Shown: positions 1 to 5,787, counted from the first letter of the stretch. The stretch is DNA of 5,821 bases from an uncultured Eubacterium sp. (GCA_905236735.1 CAJOOU010000239.1:1-5821), one strand, 5' to 3'. Made by a program: numbers and translations. Notes: generated from the sequence alone by a model not told the origin.

Positions 1-1
1 T

Positions 2-382
2 GGTATAAACTTAAGGGTAGATGTACCGGACAGGAATGTGTTTTGCTATCTTTTAAACCATTTCTTGTGGAAGGTGGATGCGGCTGTTAATGTATGCCCG
101 TCGCTCCATGTTTCGACATCGGTGGCTATAGCGCTTGTAACATACAGGTCGAAGTGGTTTAAGGAAAAGGAGACCGGAGAAAAGGCGCTTGCATTTGCGC
201 TTTTAAAATGGGCAGTGATATTTATGATGATACTCATCTGCATATCCACAATGTTTGTAAAACAGCATTCCATAGTGGATGTGATACTCGGAACTCTTGT
301 TTCGGTAATACTGTATTTTGTAACTTATTATACCAATTGGCGCAAAATCTTCAGAAAAGGCGCGCTTAAGATTCTGCTTTAA
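2..382 (+). CDS. PAP2-family phosphatase, C-terminal part (5' end outside window)
   Basis: The reading frame is already open at base 2, so the gene starts upstream. The GTG at 38 is just a Val codon inside it. PAP2 enzymes are integral membrane phosphatases acting on lipid phosphates or diphosphates such as phosphatidate or undecaprenyl diphosphate. The visible part carries two of the three family signatures. One is CPSLHVSTS, equivalent to the PSGH motif, with its His at bases 107-109. The other is FVKQHSIVDV, equivalent to the third motif, with the His (266-268) and Asp (278-280) in the conserved H-x3-D spacing. The usual SR of motif three is replaced by an ST...KQH form typical of the PAP2_3/inositol-phosphorylceramide-synthase-like branch. 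Two hydrophobic segments (about 205-260 and 280-330) are probable membrane helices, and a basic tail follows. The HD/SpoVG-like gene starts 18 nt downstream, suggesting co-transcription. The exact substrate cannot be told. Confidence 0.85.
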   Translation, partial: GINLRVDVPDRNVFCYLLNHFLWKVDAAVNVCPSLHVSTSVAIALVTYRSKWFKEKETGEKALAFALLKWAVIFMMILICISTMFVKQHSIVDVILGTLVSVILYFVTYYTNWRKIFRKGALKILL

Positions 383-400
383 ATTTGAGGGAGGAGATTT

Positions 401-1258
401 ATGAATACAAATGAGATTTTCAAATCACGCGGCTTCAGACAGCTGCAGGGGATGATGAGAAAGGTTGACGAGGGCCTTGCTCTTCATTGCTCAAGAACAG
501 CGAATCTTGCACAGAAAATAGCCGGGGAGATGGGTTTTTTTGAAGAGGAACAAAAGACTCTGTTTGCTGCGGCACAGGTTTTTGAGATTGGAAAGGTATT
601 TATTCCGGAAAAGTTCCTTGAGTCACACGACAAGCTGAGTGATGAGGAAAGAAGCGTTGTGGACGCCCATACATTTATAGGCTACAGAGCAGCGATGTTT
701 GCGGGTATGCCGCAGGGTATGTGTGAGATTATTCTTTTGCATCACGATACGGCTGACAGATATGTGGATGATATCCAGCCTTCACCCACAATTCTTAAGC
801 TTGCGGCCATACTCAGGGTAGCAGATGCCTTCGATGCAATGACTCATGACAGACCGTATCATGCCGGCTATCCGGAGTCTATAGCCATCAGTAATCTTAG
901 GAGAGAGGATAAATTCGACAGTGAGGTTGTAGATGTGCTGGAGAAGGTGCTTAAAAAAGATTCCGAAAAGAAAATTACCCAAATCGCAAAAATACAGCTT
1001 TACGATCCGCTTTATGAGGATGGTGATGTTATTAAGAGTGCCATAGTAAATATGGAATCCAACCTTGTTATTACCGGTATAATGATACATGATAATCCGG
1101 AGGAAGGCATTGTTGTTAAGTTCCCGCATCAGAAGGAGTATAACGAGGATGGAACGGAAGAAAGCAGGGAGTTTTTCTATGGTCTTCCGGAAGAGGTGGT
1201 AACCGAAATAAAAAACAGAGTCCTGGACGAGTTTTTCGATTTAGAAAAACTCGATTAA
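401..1258 (+). CDS. Degenerate HD-GYP-type domain fused to a C-terminal SpoVG-like domain
   Basis: The 285-aa protein has no signal peptide or membrane segment and is probably cytoplasmic. The ATG is supported by a GGGAGGAG-type ribosome binding site at 389-396. Residues about 25-185 follow the HD-GYP fold (cyclic-di-GMP phosphodiesterase family). These include H29 in the first helix, IGKVFIP (63-69), H90, the HH pair 114-115, VADAFDAMTHDRPY (140-153) and a trailing FD (172-173). Key motifs are altered: the HD doublet before GK is F61-E62, and HHExxDGSGYP is reduced to HHDTADRYV, so GYP is missing. Normal dinuclear-metal catalysis is therefore doubtful, and a sensor or binding role is more likely. 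Residues about 192-279 resemble SpoVG: a strand pair, LVITGIMIHD (222-231), EGIVVKFP (235-242), a DGT turn, and a C-terminal helix VVTEIKNRVLDEF (266-278) preceded by LP. SpoVG proteins bind RNA or DNA and regulate septation, capsule and sporulation genes. The fold calls are motif-based; what the protein does is unknown. Confidence 0.8.
   Translation: MNTNEIFKSRGFRQLQGMMRKVDEGLALHCSRTANLAQKIAGEMGFFEEEQKTLFAAAQVFEIGKVFIPEKFLESHDKLSDEERSVVDAHTFIGYRAAMFAGMPQGMCEIILLHHDTADRYVDDIQPSPTILKLAAILRVADAFDAMTHDRPYHAGYPESIAISNLRREDKFDSEVVDVLEKVLKKDSEKKITQIAKIQLYDPLYEDGDVIKSAIVNMESNLVITGIMIHDNPEEGIVVKFPHQKEYNEDGTEESREFFYGLPEEVVTEIKNRVLDEFFDLEKLD
1228..1253 (+). other. Perfect 10-bp stem-loop in the last codons of the HD/SpoVG-like gene
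   Basis: CGAGTTTTTC (1228-1237) and GAAAAACTCG (1244-1253) are exact reverse complements around the 6-nt loop GATTTA. The stem ends 2 nt before the stop codon at 1256-1258. No run of T follows directly, so it is not a classical intrinsic terminator. It could protect the 3' end of the transcript or slow polymerase ahead of the second stem-loop 28 nt downstream. The coding sequence (residues E277 to the end) also constrains these bases, so chance is possible. Confidence 0.55.
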
Positions 1259-1281
1259 GGTTATTTTAAGAAAAGTGTATT

Positions 1282-1321
1282 AAAATCTCCGTATCATAAT
1301 AAATGAAACGGAGGTTTTTTT
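1282..1321 (+). terminator. Terminator-like stem-loop with T-tract that contains the next gene's Shine-Dalgarno
   Basis: AAAATCTCCGT (1282-1292) pairs with ACGGAGGTTTT (1308-1318) over 11 positions, with one G-U wobble (1286/1314). The loop is 15 nt (1293-1307). The right arm runs into seven T residues (1315-1321) that end at the ATG at 1322. It lies between two functionally unrelated genes, so it can serve as the terminator of the upstream PAP2/HD operon. The stem is only moderately GC-rich and the loop is long, so termination is probably partial. The GGAGG at 1310-1314 is buried in the stem (see the ribosome binding site entry). Confidence 0.5.
1310..1314 (+). promoter_or_regulatory. Ribosome binding site of the secreted beta-helix protein, inside a hairpin arm
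   Basis: GGAGG lies 7 nt (all T) before the ATG at 1322, an ideal spacing, and fixes the start of the 844-aa gene. All five bases are paired in the stem-loop 1282-1318. A transcript that reads through from upstream would therefore have this site masked. One that starts inside the loop or later would have it free. Confidence 0.75.
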
Positions 1322-3856
1322 ATGAAATCTAAGAGGCTTACGGTGTTTATCCTGGTTTTTGCCCTTCTTTTGTCGGGAGTGCCGGGCATATCACTCCTTA
1401 ATGCGGAGGCAAAAACTGTAAGTGCTACCGGTTATAAGCTCAGCAAAGCCGCGGGCAGTTATACCGGAAGCGTAAAGGTAAAAATAACAGCTAAAAGCGG
1501 TTACAAAGTATATTATTCTGTAAACGGAACGCTTACGACCGGAAAGGTTGTAAAGAGCGGAAAATCAAAAACTCTGACGATAAGCTCTACCAAAACCCTG
1601 ACGGTATATGCAGTTAAAAGTTCAAAGACTATTACATCATCTTATCTGAAAAAATCGTCTGTGCTTAAAAAGGCTGCGACATATAAATATACAATTATTT
1701 CGGCATCAACAATTAAACTTACTTCGTCAAAGGTAAGTGTGGCATCGGATATTTCCGACGCTGTAAGTACGGACACAAGTGACGGCGTCAGAACGGTAAG
1801 TATAACAAAGGCCGGAAGCTATACCATAAGCGGTGGCTCGTCTTCGGCATATATAAAAAATACTGTAATTAAAGTAGCAGAAGATATTTCAGGAGAGGTA
1901 ACACTCACACTCAAAAATCTGTATATAGATGACAGTGATATTCAGGATGTATCTGTAATAAGTGTGGGCAGCGGTACGACCTCGGTAAATATAGTTTCGT
2001 ACGGAAAGAATGTATTAAAGGGACCGTCGTCTTATTCATCGGCGCCGGCATCTGCCATAGTATATGCGGCAGATTCATCCGCAACTCTTACCTTAAGCGG
2101 AGCAACCTCAACATCCAAACTTACGGTATCCGATGGTATGTCTGCAACTACGGATTACGGAAATCTGGATCCGTCAGACGGAATTTTCTGTAAGGGAAGT
2201 CTCGTTATTGAAAGCGGTGTTTATGTTGTGGTGGCAAGCGGAGACGCTCTCAAGGCCACGGGCTCATCGGGCGAAGGCGGAGTGACGATAACCGGAGGCA
2301 CTATAAAACTGCGCTCTCATCTGTCAAATGCGATAAAAACAAAGAACGGATGTGTAAATATAAGCGGTGGCAAGATAACCGGTGCATATACCGGTGAAGA
2401 CGGTATAAATGCCAAAAACTATAGTGTAAATATTTCGGGTGGCACCATTAATATTACAAACTGCTACGGAGACGGTATCCAGGGTGAGTATGTAAATATT
2501 TCCGGTGGTACGGTAAATATTACAACAATGTATGAGTATTCCGGAGAAAACTATTACAGCACTTCCAGAAGTACATATAATACAATCACAAAGACAGAAG
2601 ACCAAACCACGAGTACCAAAACGGAAACCGTGAATGTAGATACGGGTTCACACAAGGGCATAAAGGCAGGAACAAAGGCCTGCACCTACAGCTATACAAC
2701 GGTGGCGTCGGATTCGTCGCTTACAGCCGGAACGACCTACACTGACAGCGCATCAGGCGGACTTACAATTACCGGAGGAACAATTACCATAGATACTACA
2801 GGAGCCGGTGTAAAGTATAACGGTGGTATGATGGGCGGCATGAATCAGACGAATGCTACGACCGGAGCGGCTACAAATGACGGACAGTATATCTACGGCT
2901 CACCGGATGATGGTATAAAGAGCAACAATGACGCTGCAATAAGCGGCGGAACCATTACCGTATATTCGGGTGATGACGGTATTTCGGTAGCGGGAACTCT
3001 TGATATAACCGGCTCGGCAAAAATAAACATAGAAGATGCATACGAAGGAATAGAGGCTGCGACAGTAAATATTGGAAAGAGCGGAACCCCTACAGTAACT
3101 ATTTCGTCAAATGATGACTGTATAAATGCTTCGGCAAAGACAGTAAGTTATGTATATGCGGATGAAGATGAGGAAACCTATACCAAGACTACGGTATCTT
3201 CTACAGACGCTTCACTTAATGTATATGGCGGAGTGCTTACCGCTTCCATAGCAGATGAAGCAGAGCATACATATTCGGGTTACAACGAATCGGGAAGCTA
3301 TATAAGTATTACATATGAGGCTGACGGTGACGGACTTGATTCAAACGGAACTCTTAATCTTGAGGGTGGAGTTGTAACTGTATACGGAGCAGTAAGTAAC
3401 GACAATGCGGCTCTTGATTACAATACATCATATACTCTCGGAAGCGGAATTACACTTCTTGCTCTTGGAGCGAGCGGAATGACGGAAAGTGTAACTACGG
3501 CATCACAATCTTATGTGGAATTCGGCGGTATGTCCATGGGTAATATGGGAGATATGCCAAACGCAAATATCACAGGCGCAGGTCCGGGAGATGCAAACAG
3601 ACAAAATAACGGCTTCGGCCCGCAAAATGACAATACTATGCAGCCCGATAACGGCAATATGCAAAATGCGGCAGTTTTCACTCTTACTGCGGGAAGCGTT
3701 TTTGCAATAAATGACAGTAGCGGAAATTCTCTTGTTTCACAGACTGCAGCGAAAGCATATAGCTATGTATTTTATTCTTCTCCGTCAGTAAGCTCGGGAA
3801 CCACCTACACGCTAAGCTGCGGCGGAAGTGAAGTGGCTACGGCTACGGCGCAGTAG
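1322..3856 (+). CDS. Secreted beta-helix carbohydrate-binding protein (Cthe_2159-like)
   Basis: The 844-aa protein starts with a classical signal peptide: basic MKSKR, hydrophobic core 6-20, and a probable signal peptidase I site after AEA (28-30). Residues about 37-125 form a small beta domain resembling the chitobiase/hexosaminidase C-terminal module (SYTGSVKVKIT, YYSVNG, TLTVYAVK). From about 144 it matches the Cthe_2159-type carbohydrate-binding family: SDAVSTDTSDGVRTVSIT, then GSYTISGG. Many right-handed beta-helix rungs follow (286-690), written as DGI...VNISGGTI. The characterised Clostridium thermocellum relative binds polygalacturonate and calcium, so pectin or another plant polysaccharide is a reasonable ligand; this is inference. 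Met/Gly- and Asn/Gln-rich segments (500-515, 734-782) interrupt the helix and precede a short C-terminal beta module (786-836). There is no LPXTG sorting signal, cohesin or dockerin, or obvious catalytic domain, so release or non-covalent surface attachment is likely. It appears to be a single-gene unit with its own terminator. Confidence 0.85.
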   Translation: MKSKRLTVFILVFALLLSGVPGISLLNAEAKTVSATGYKLSKAAGSYTGSVKVKITAKSGYKVYYSVNGTLTTGKVVKSGKSKTLTISSTKTLTVYAVKSSKTITSSYLKKSSVLKKAATYKYTIISASTIKLTSSKVSVASDISDAVSTDTSDGVRTVSITKAGSYTISGGSSSAYIKNTVIKVAEDISGEVTLTLKNLYIDDSDIQDVSVISVGSGTTSVNIVSYGKNVLKGPSSYSSAPASAIVYAADSSATLTLSGATSTSKLTVSDGMSATTDYGNLDPSDGIFCKGSLVIESGVYVVVASGDALKATGSSGEGGVTITGGTIKLRSHLSNAIKTKNGCVNISGGKITGAYTGEDGINAKNYSVNISGGTINITNCYGDGIQGEYVNISGGTVNITTMYEYSGENYYSTSRSTYNTITKTEDQTTSTKTETVNVDTGSHKGIKAGTKACTYSYTTVASDSSLTAGTTYTDSASGGLTITGGTITIDTTGAGVKYNGGMMGGMNQTNATTGAATNDGQYIYGSPDDGIKSNNDAAISGGTITVYSGDDGISVAGTLDITGSAKINIEDAYEGIEAATVNIGKSGTPTVTISSNDDCINASAKTVSYVYADEDEETYTKTTVSSTDASLNVYGGVLTASIADEAEHTYSGYNESGSYISITYEADGDGLDSNGTLNLEGGVVTVYGAVSNDNAALDYNTSYTLGSGITLLALGASGMTESVTTASQSYVEFGGMSMGNMGDMPNANITGAGPGDANRQNNGFGPQNDNTMQPDNGNMQNAAVFTLTAGSVFAINDSSGNSLVSQTAAKAYSYVFYSSPSVSSGTTYTLSCGGSEVATATAQ
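2177..3391 (+). repeat. Degenerate protein-level repeats: DGI / ISGGTI beta-helix rungs
   Basis: Inside the secreted protein (residues 286-690) a two-part motif recurs about nine times. A (D/E)-(D/E)-G-I-type turn is followed 8-20 residues later by a strand of the form hydrophobic-x-I-x-G-G-x-I/V. Visible DGI-type members include DGIFC, EDGINAK, GDGIQGE, DDGIKSN, DDGISVA, YEGIEAA, DDCINAS and GDGLDSN. Strand members include ITGGTIKL, ISGGKITG, ISGGTINI, ISGGTVNI, ITGGTITI and ISGGTITV. The DNA copies have diverged, so this is an old structural repeat rather than a recent tandem duplication. The acidic Asp-Gly turns could bind calcium. Confidence 0.75.
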
Positions 3857-3876
3857 AGGACTTTGCGGGCAGATAT

Positions 3877-3909
3877 GCGGCGCGAAAACTGAGAGAAGTT
3901 TAACGCCGC
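3877..3909 (+). other. Imperfect hairpin in the 3' untranslated region
   Basis: GCGGCG (3877-3882) pairs with CGCCGC (3904-3909). After a small internal loop (CGA against AA), AAACT (3886-3890) pairs with AGTTT (3897-3901) around a GAGAGA loop. It sits between the stop codon at 3856 and the intrinsic terminator at 3913. No T-tract follows, so it is more likely an mRNA 3'-end stabiliser or a spare stem than a terminator itself. Confidence 0.5.
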
Positions 3910-3912
3910 TAC

Positions 3913-3942
3913 AATAAAAGGGCCAAAGGGCTCTTTTATTTT
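3913..3942 (+). terminator. Intrinsic terminator of the secreted beta-helix protein gene
   Basis: AATAAAAGGGCC (3913-3924) pairs with GGCTCTTTTATT (3929-3940) over 12 positions, with one G-U wobble (3921/3932). The loop is the tetraloop AAAG, and T-rich sequence follows. The A-tract on the 5' side mirrors the T-tract, so it could also stop transcription from the other strand. It separates the secreted protein from the transketolase genes. Confidence 0.85.
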
Positions 3943-3982
3943 GTTTGTAAATGTGGTAGATTAATTCTGTATGTAAAGTTGG

Positions 3983-4002
3983 GTCGGCAATGGCCGGCCG
4001 AC
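3983..4002 (+). promoter_or_regulatory. GC-rich leader hairpin upstream of the transketolase genes
   Basis: GTCGGC (3983-3988) pairs with GCCGAC (3997-4002) around an 8-nt loop. The 3' side contains the palindrome GGCCGGCC (3992-3999). It ends 8 nt before the Shine-Dalgarno of the transketolase N-terminal subunit and is clearly GC-richer than its surroundings. It could be a translation-control element or an operator. The short stem makes it no more than a candidate, and no known riboswitch consensus is visible in this leader. Confidence 0.35.
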
Positions 4003-4010
4003 ATATTGTT

Positions 4011-4015
4011 GGAGG
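4011..4015 (+). promoter_or_regulatory. Ribosome binding site that sets the transketolase subunit A start
   Basis: GGAGG lies 5 nt before the ATG at 4021. The frame is open further upstream to a TTG at 3979. That codon lacks a ribosome binding site, would run through the leader hairpin, and would add 14 residues absent from the family, so ATG 4021 is the start. Confidence 0.85.
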
Positions 4016-4020
4016 TTAAT

Positions 4021-4857
4021 ATGACGAACAATGAACTTGCGAAAACAGCGAATGATGTAAGAAAAGGCATCGTAACAGCTGTATATAATGCAAAAAGCGG
4101 TCATCCGGGCGGCTCACTTTCCGCTGCCGATATGATGACATATCTTTATTTTGAGGAGATGAATATAGATCCCGCAAATCCTAAGATGGAAAACAGGGAC
4201 AGATTTGTTCTTTCAAAAGGACATGTTGCTCCGGCTCTTTATTCGGTACTTGCAAACAGAGGATATTTCCCGGTTAAGGATCTTGAGAGTTTAAGACATA
4301 CCGGTTTTTATCTTCAGGGACATCCAGATATGAAGCATATACCGGGAGTAGATATGTCGAGCGGATCGCTTGGACAGGGATTTTCTGCAGCAGTAGGAAT
4401 GGCACTTGCGGCTAAACTTGATAATAAGGATTACAGGGTTTATTGCATGGCAGGAGATGGTGAAATTCAGGAAGGACAGATTTGGGAAGCTGCTATGTTT
4501 GCCGGATCCAGAAAGCTTGATAACCTCGTTCTTATTATAGACAACAACGGACTTCAGATAGACGGCAGTATAGAAGATGTATGCTCGCCATATCCTATAG
4601 ATGAAAAGTTTAAGGCTTTTAATTTTGAGGTGAAAAACATTGACGGTCACAATTTTGATGAAATTGCGGCTGCGCTAAAGGAAGCAAGAGAGACAAAGGA
4701 AAAGCCTTTTGCCATAGTGATGAAAACTCATAAGGGACGCGGAGTATCGTTTATGACGGACGAAGCGGGATGGCACGGAAAGGCTCCGAATGATGAGGAG
4801 TATGCAAAGGCTATGGACGAACTTGAAAAGGAGGGCGAGGCTTTATGTCAGAAGTAA
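4021..4857 (+). CDS. Transketolase, N-terminal (thiamine diphosphate-binding) subunit
   Basis: The 278-aa protein corresponds to the first third-to-half of a full-length transketolase (about 650 aa) and carries the pyrophosphate-binding domain. Visible signatures are SGHPGG (26-31, active-site His28), SKGH (65-68), GHPD (100-103), GSLGQGFSAAVGMA (115-128), and the thiamine diphosphate motif GDGE (145-148) ending in DNN (174-176) after about 26 residues. A late GRGVSFM/WHGKAP segment (about 241-256) is also typical. With its partner it transfers two-carbon ketol units between sugar phosphates (xylulose 5-phosphate, ribose 5-phosphate, erythrose 4-phosphate) in the cytoplasmic non-oxidative pentose phosphate pathway. 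Split transketolases are common in clostridia and archaea. Its 3' end overlaps the C-terminal subunit gene by 13 bp. A paralogue for another sugar, such as an apulose-phosphate transketolase, cannot be excluded from sequence alone. Confidence 0.95.
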   Translation: MTNNELAKTANDVRKGIVTAVYNAKSGHPGGSLSAADMMTYLYFEEMNIDPANPKMENRDRFVLSKGHVAPALYSVLANRGYFPVKDLESLRHTGFYLQGHPDMKHIPGVDMSSGSLGQGFSAAVGMALAAKLDNKDYRVYCMAGDGEIQEGQIWEAAMFAGSRKLDNLVLIIDNNGLQIDGSIEDVCSPYPIDEKFKAFNFEVKNIDGHNFDEIAAALKEARETKEKPFAIVMKTHKGRGVSFMTDEAGWHGKAPNDEEYAKAMDELEKEGEALCQK

Positions 4858-5786
4858 TTAAAATTGCGACAAGAGAAAGCTACGGTAATGCTCTTGTAGA
4901 GCTCGGCAAAGCTCATGATGACCTTATTGTACTTGATGCGGATCTTGCAGGTGCAACAAAAACAGGAACATTTAAGAAGGTGTTCCCGGACAGACATATA
5001 GATTGTGGTATAGCTGAGGCCAATATGGCAGGTATAGCAGCAGGTCTTGCTACCTGCGGAAAGGTGCCGTTTATGAGCTCCTTTGCAATGTTTGCTGCAG
5101 GCAGGGCTTTTGAACAGGTAAGAAACTCAATCGGATATCCACACCTTAATGTAAAAATCGGTGCAACTCATGCCGGAATTTCCGTTGGTGAAGATGGAGC
5201 CACACATCAGTGTAATGAAGACATTGCTCTTATGAGAACGATTCCGGGTATGGTGGTTATTAATCCGTGTGATGATATAGAGGCAAAAGCTGCCGTTAAA
5301 GCGGCATATGAATATGAAGGCCCGGTATATTTAAGATTCGGAAGACTTGCAATACCGGTAATTAACAATGAGGCGGATTACAAATTTGAAATCGGCAAAG
5401 GTATAGTGATGAAGGAAGGCAGCGATGTTACAATCGTAGCAACGGGACTTTGCGTATGCGAAGCTTTGGAAGCTGCGAAGAGTCTTGAAAAGGACGGTAT
5501 AAACGCTGAGGTAATAAACATCCATACAATAAAGCCGATAGACAAGGAACTTATAATTGCATCTGCTAAAAAGACAGGAAAAGTAGTGACTGTCGAGGAG
5601 CACTCCGTAATAGGAGGACTTGGCAGCGCAGTATGTGATGTGCTCAGTGAAAATCTTCCTACACCTGTATATAAAATAGGTGTAAATGACACATATGGTG
5701 AGTCCGGACCGGCTAAAGAACTTCTTGTTAAATACGGTCTTACCCATGAGAATATCTATGAGAAAACAAGAGCTTTTGTAAAGTAG
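4845..5786 (+). CDS. Transketolase, C-terminal (pyrimidine-binding) subunit
   Basis: The 313-aa protein is the partner of the preceding gene. It has the pyrimidine-binding domain (about 1-165) and the C-terminal transketolase domain (about 185-310). Visible residues include the catalytic-type glutamate E58 in CGIAEANMAG, which activates the thiamine ring, SSFAMFAAGRAFEQVRN (78-94), and the GATHAGISVGEDGATHQ segment (106-122). VEEHSVIGGLGSAV in the C-terminal domain is typical of transketolase and deoxyxylulose-phosphate synthase relatives. The ATG at 4845 lies inside the upstream gene. AAGGAGG (4828-4834) is placed 10 nt before it, so translational coupling and equal subunit amounts are expected. 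Its length is normal for a split C-terminal subunit, and all active-site motifs are intact. Deoxyxylulose-phosphate synthase is unlikely because that enzyme is a single chain with a different N-terminal half. Confidence 0.95.
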   Translation: MSEVIKIATRESYGNALVELGKAHDDLIVLDADLAGATKTGTFKKVFPDRHIDCGIAEANMAGIAAGLATCGKVPFMSSFAMFAAGRAFEQVRNSIGYPHLNVKIGATHAGISVGEDGATHQCNEDIALMRTIPGMVVINPCDDIEAKAAVKAAYEYEGPVYLRFGRLAIPVINNEADYKFEIGKGIVMKEGSDVTIVATGLCVCEALEAAKSLEKDGINAEVINIHTIKPIDKELIIASAKKTGKVVTVEEHSVIGGLGSAVCDVLSENLPTPVYKIGVNDTYGESGPAKELLVKYGLTHENIYEKTRAFVK

Positions 5787-5787
5787 T

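Noticed and set aside
38..382. A 114-codon gene starting at the GTG at 38
   Set aside because: The frame is open upstream to base 2 with sensible coding sequence, there is no ribosome binding site before 38, and PAP2 proteins need the missing N-terminal helices. It is the tail of a longer gene.
1278..1300. A promoter for the beta-helix gene (CATAAT at 1295-1300 or TATTAA at 1278-1283)
   Set aside because: The -10-like boxes are plausible, but no acceptable -35 box is found 16-18 bp upstream of either, and the region is A/T-rich enough for chance matches.
3513..3710. A 65-codon + strand frame inside the beta-helix gene
   Set aside because: It lies wholly inside the larger gene in another frame, has no ribosome binding site, and its peptide follows the Met/Asn-rich codons of the real gene.
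3934..3975. A promoter for the transketolase genes (TAGATT at 3957-3962 with an upstream TG, or boxes near 3970)
   Set aside because: A promoter is expected here after the terminator, but none of the -10 candidates exceeds four of six matches with a matching -35, so I could not choose one.
3979..4020. An N-terminal extension of the transketolase subunit from the TTG at 3979
   Set aside because: No ribosome binding site precedes it, it would run through the leader hairpin, and the ATG at 4021 has GGAGG at ideal spacing.
3943..4020. A thiamine diphosphate riboswitch before the transketolase genes
   Set aside because: The leader is too short and lacks the conserved CUGAGA core of that riboswitch in a suitable position.
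5331..5747. Minus-strand frames of 104-138 codons opposite the transketolase C-terminal subunit, and similar ones at 46-273, 782-1129, 2324-2605 and 4291-4650
   Set aside because: All are opposite well-supported genes, have Cys/Tyr/Ile-rich unnatural composition, and lack start signals.
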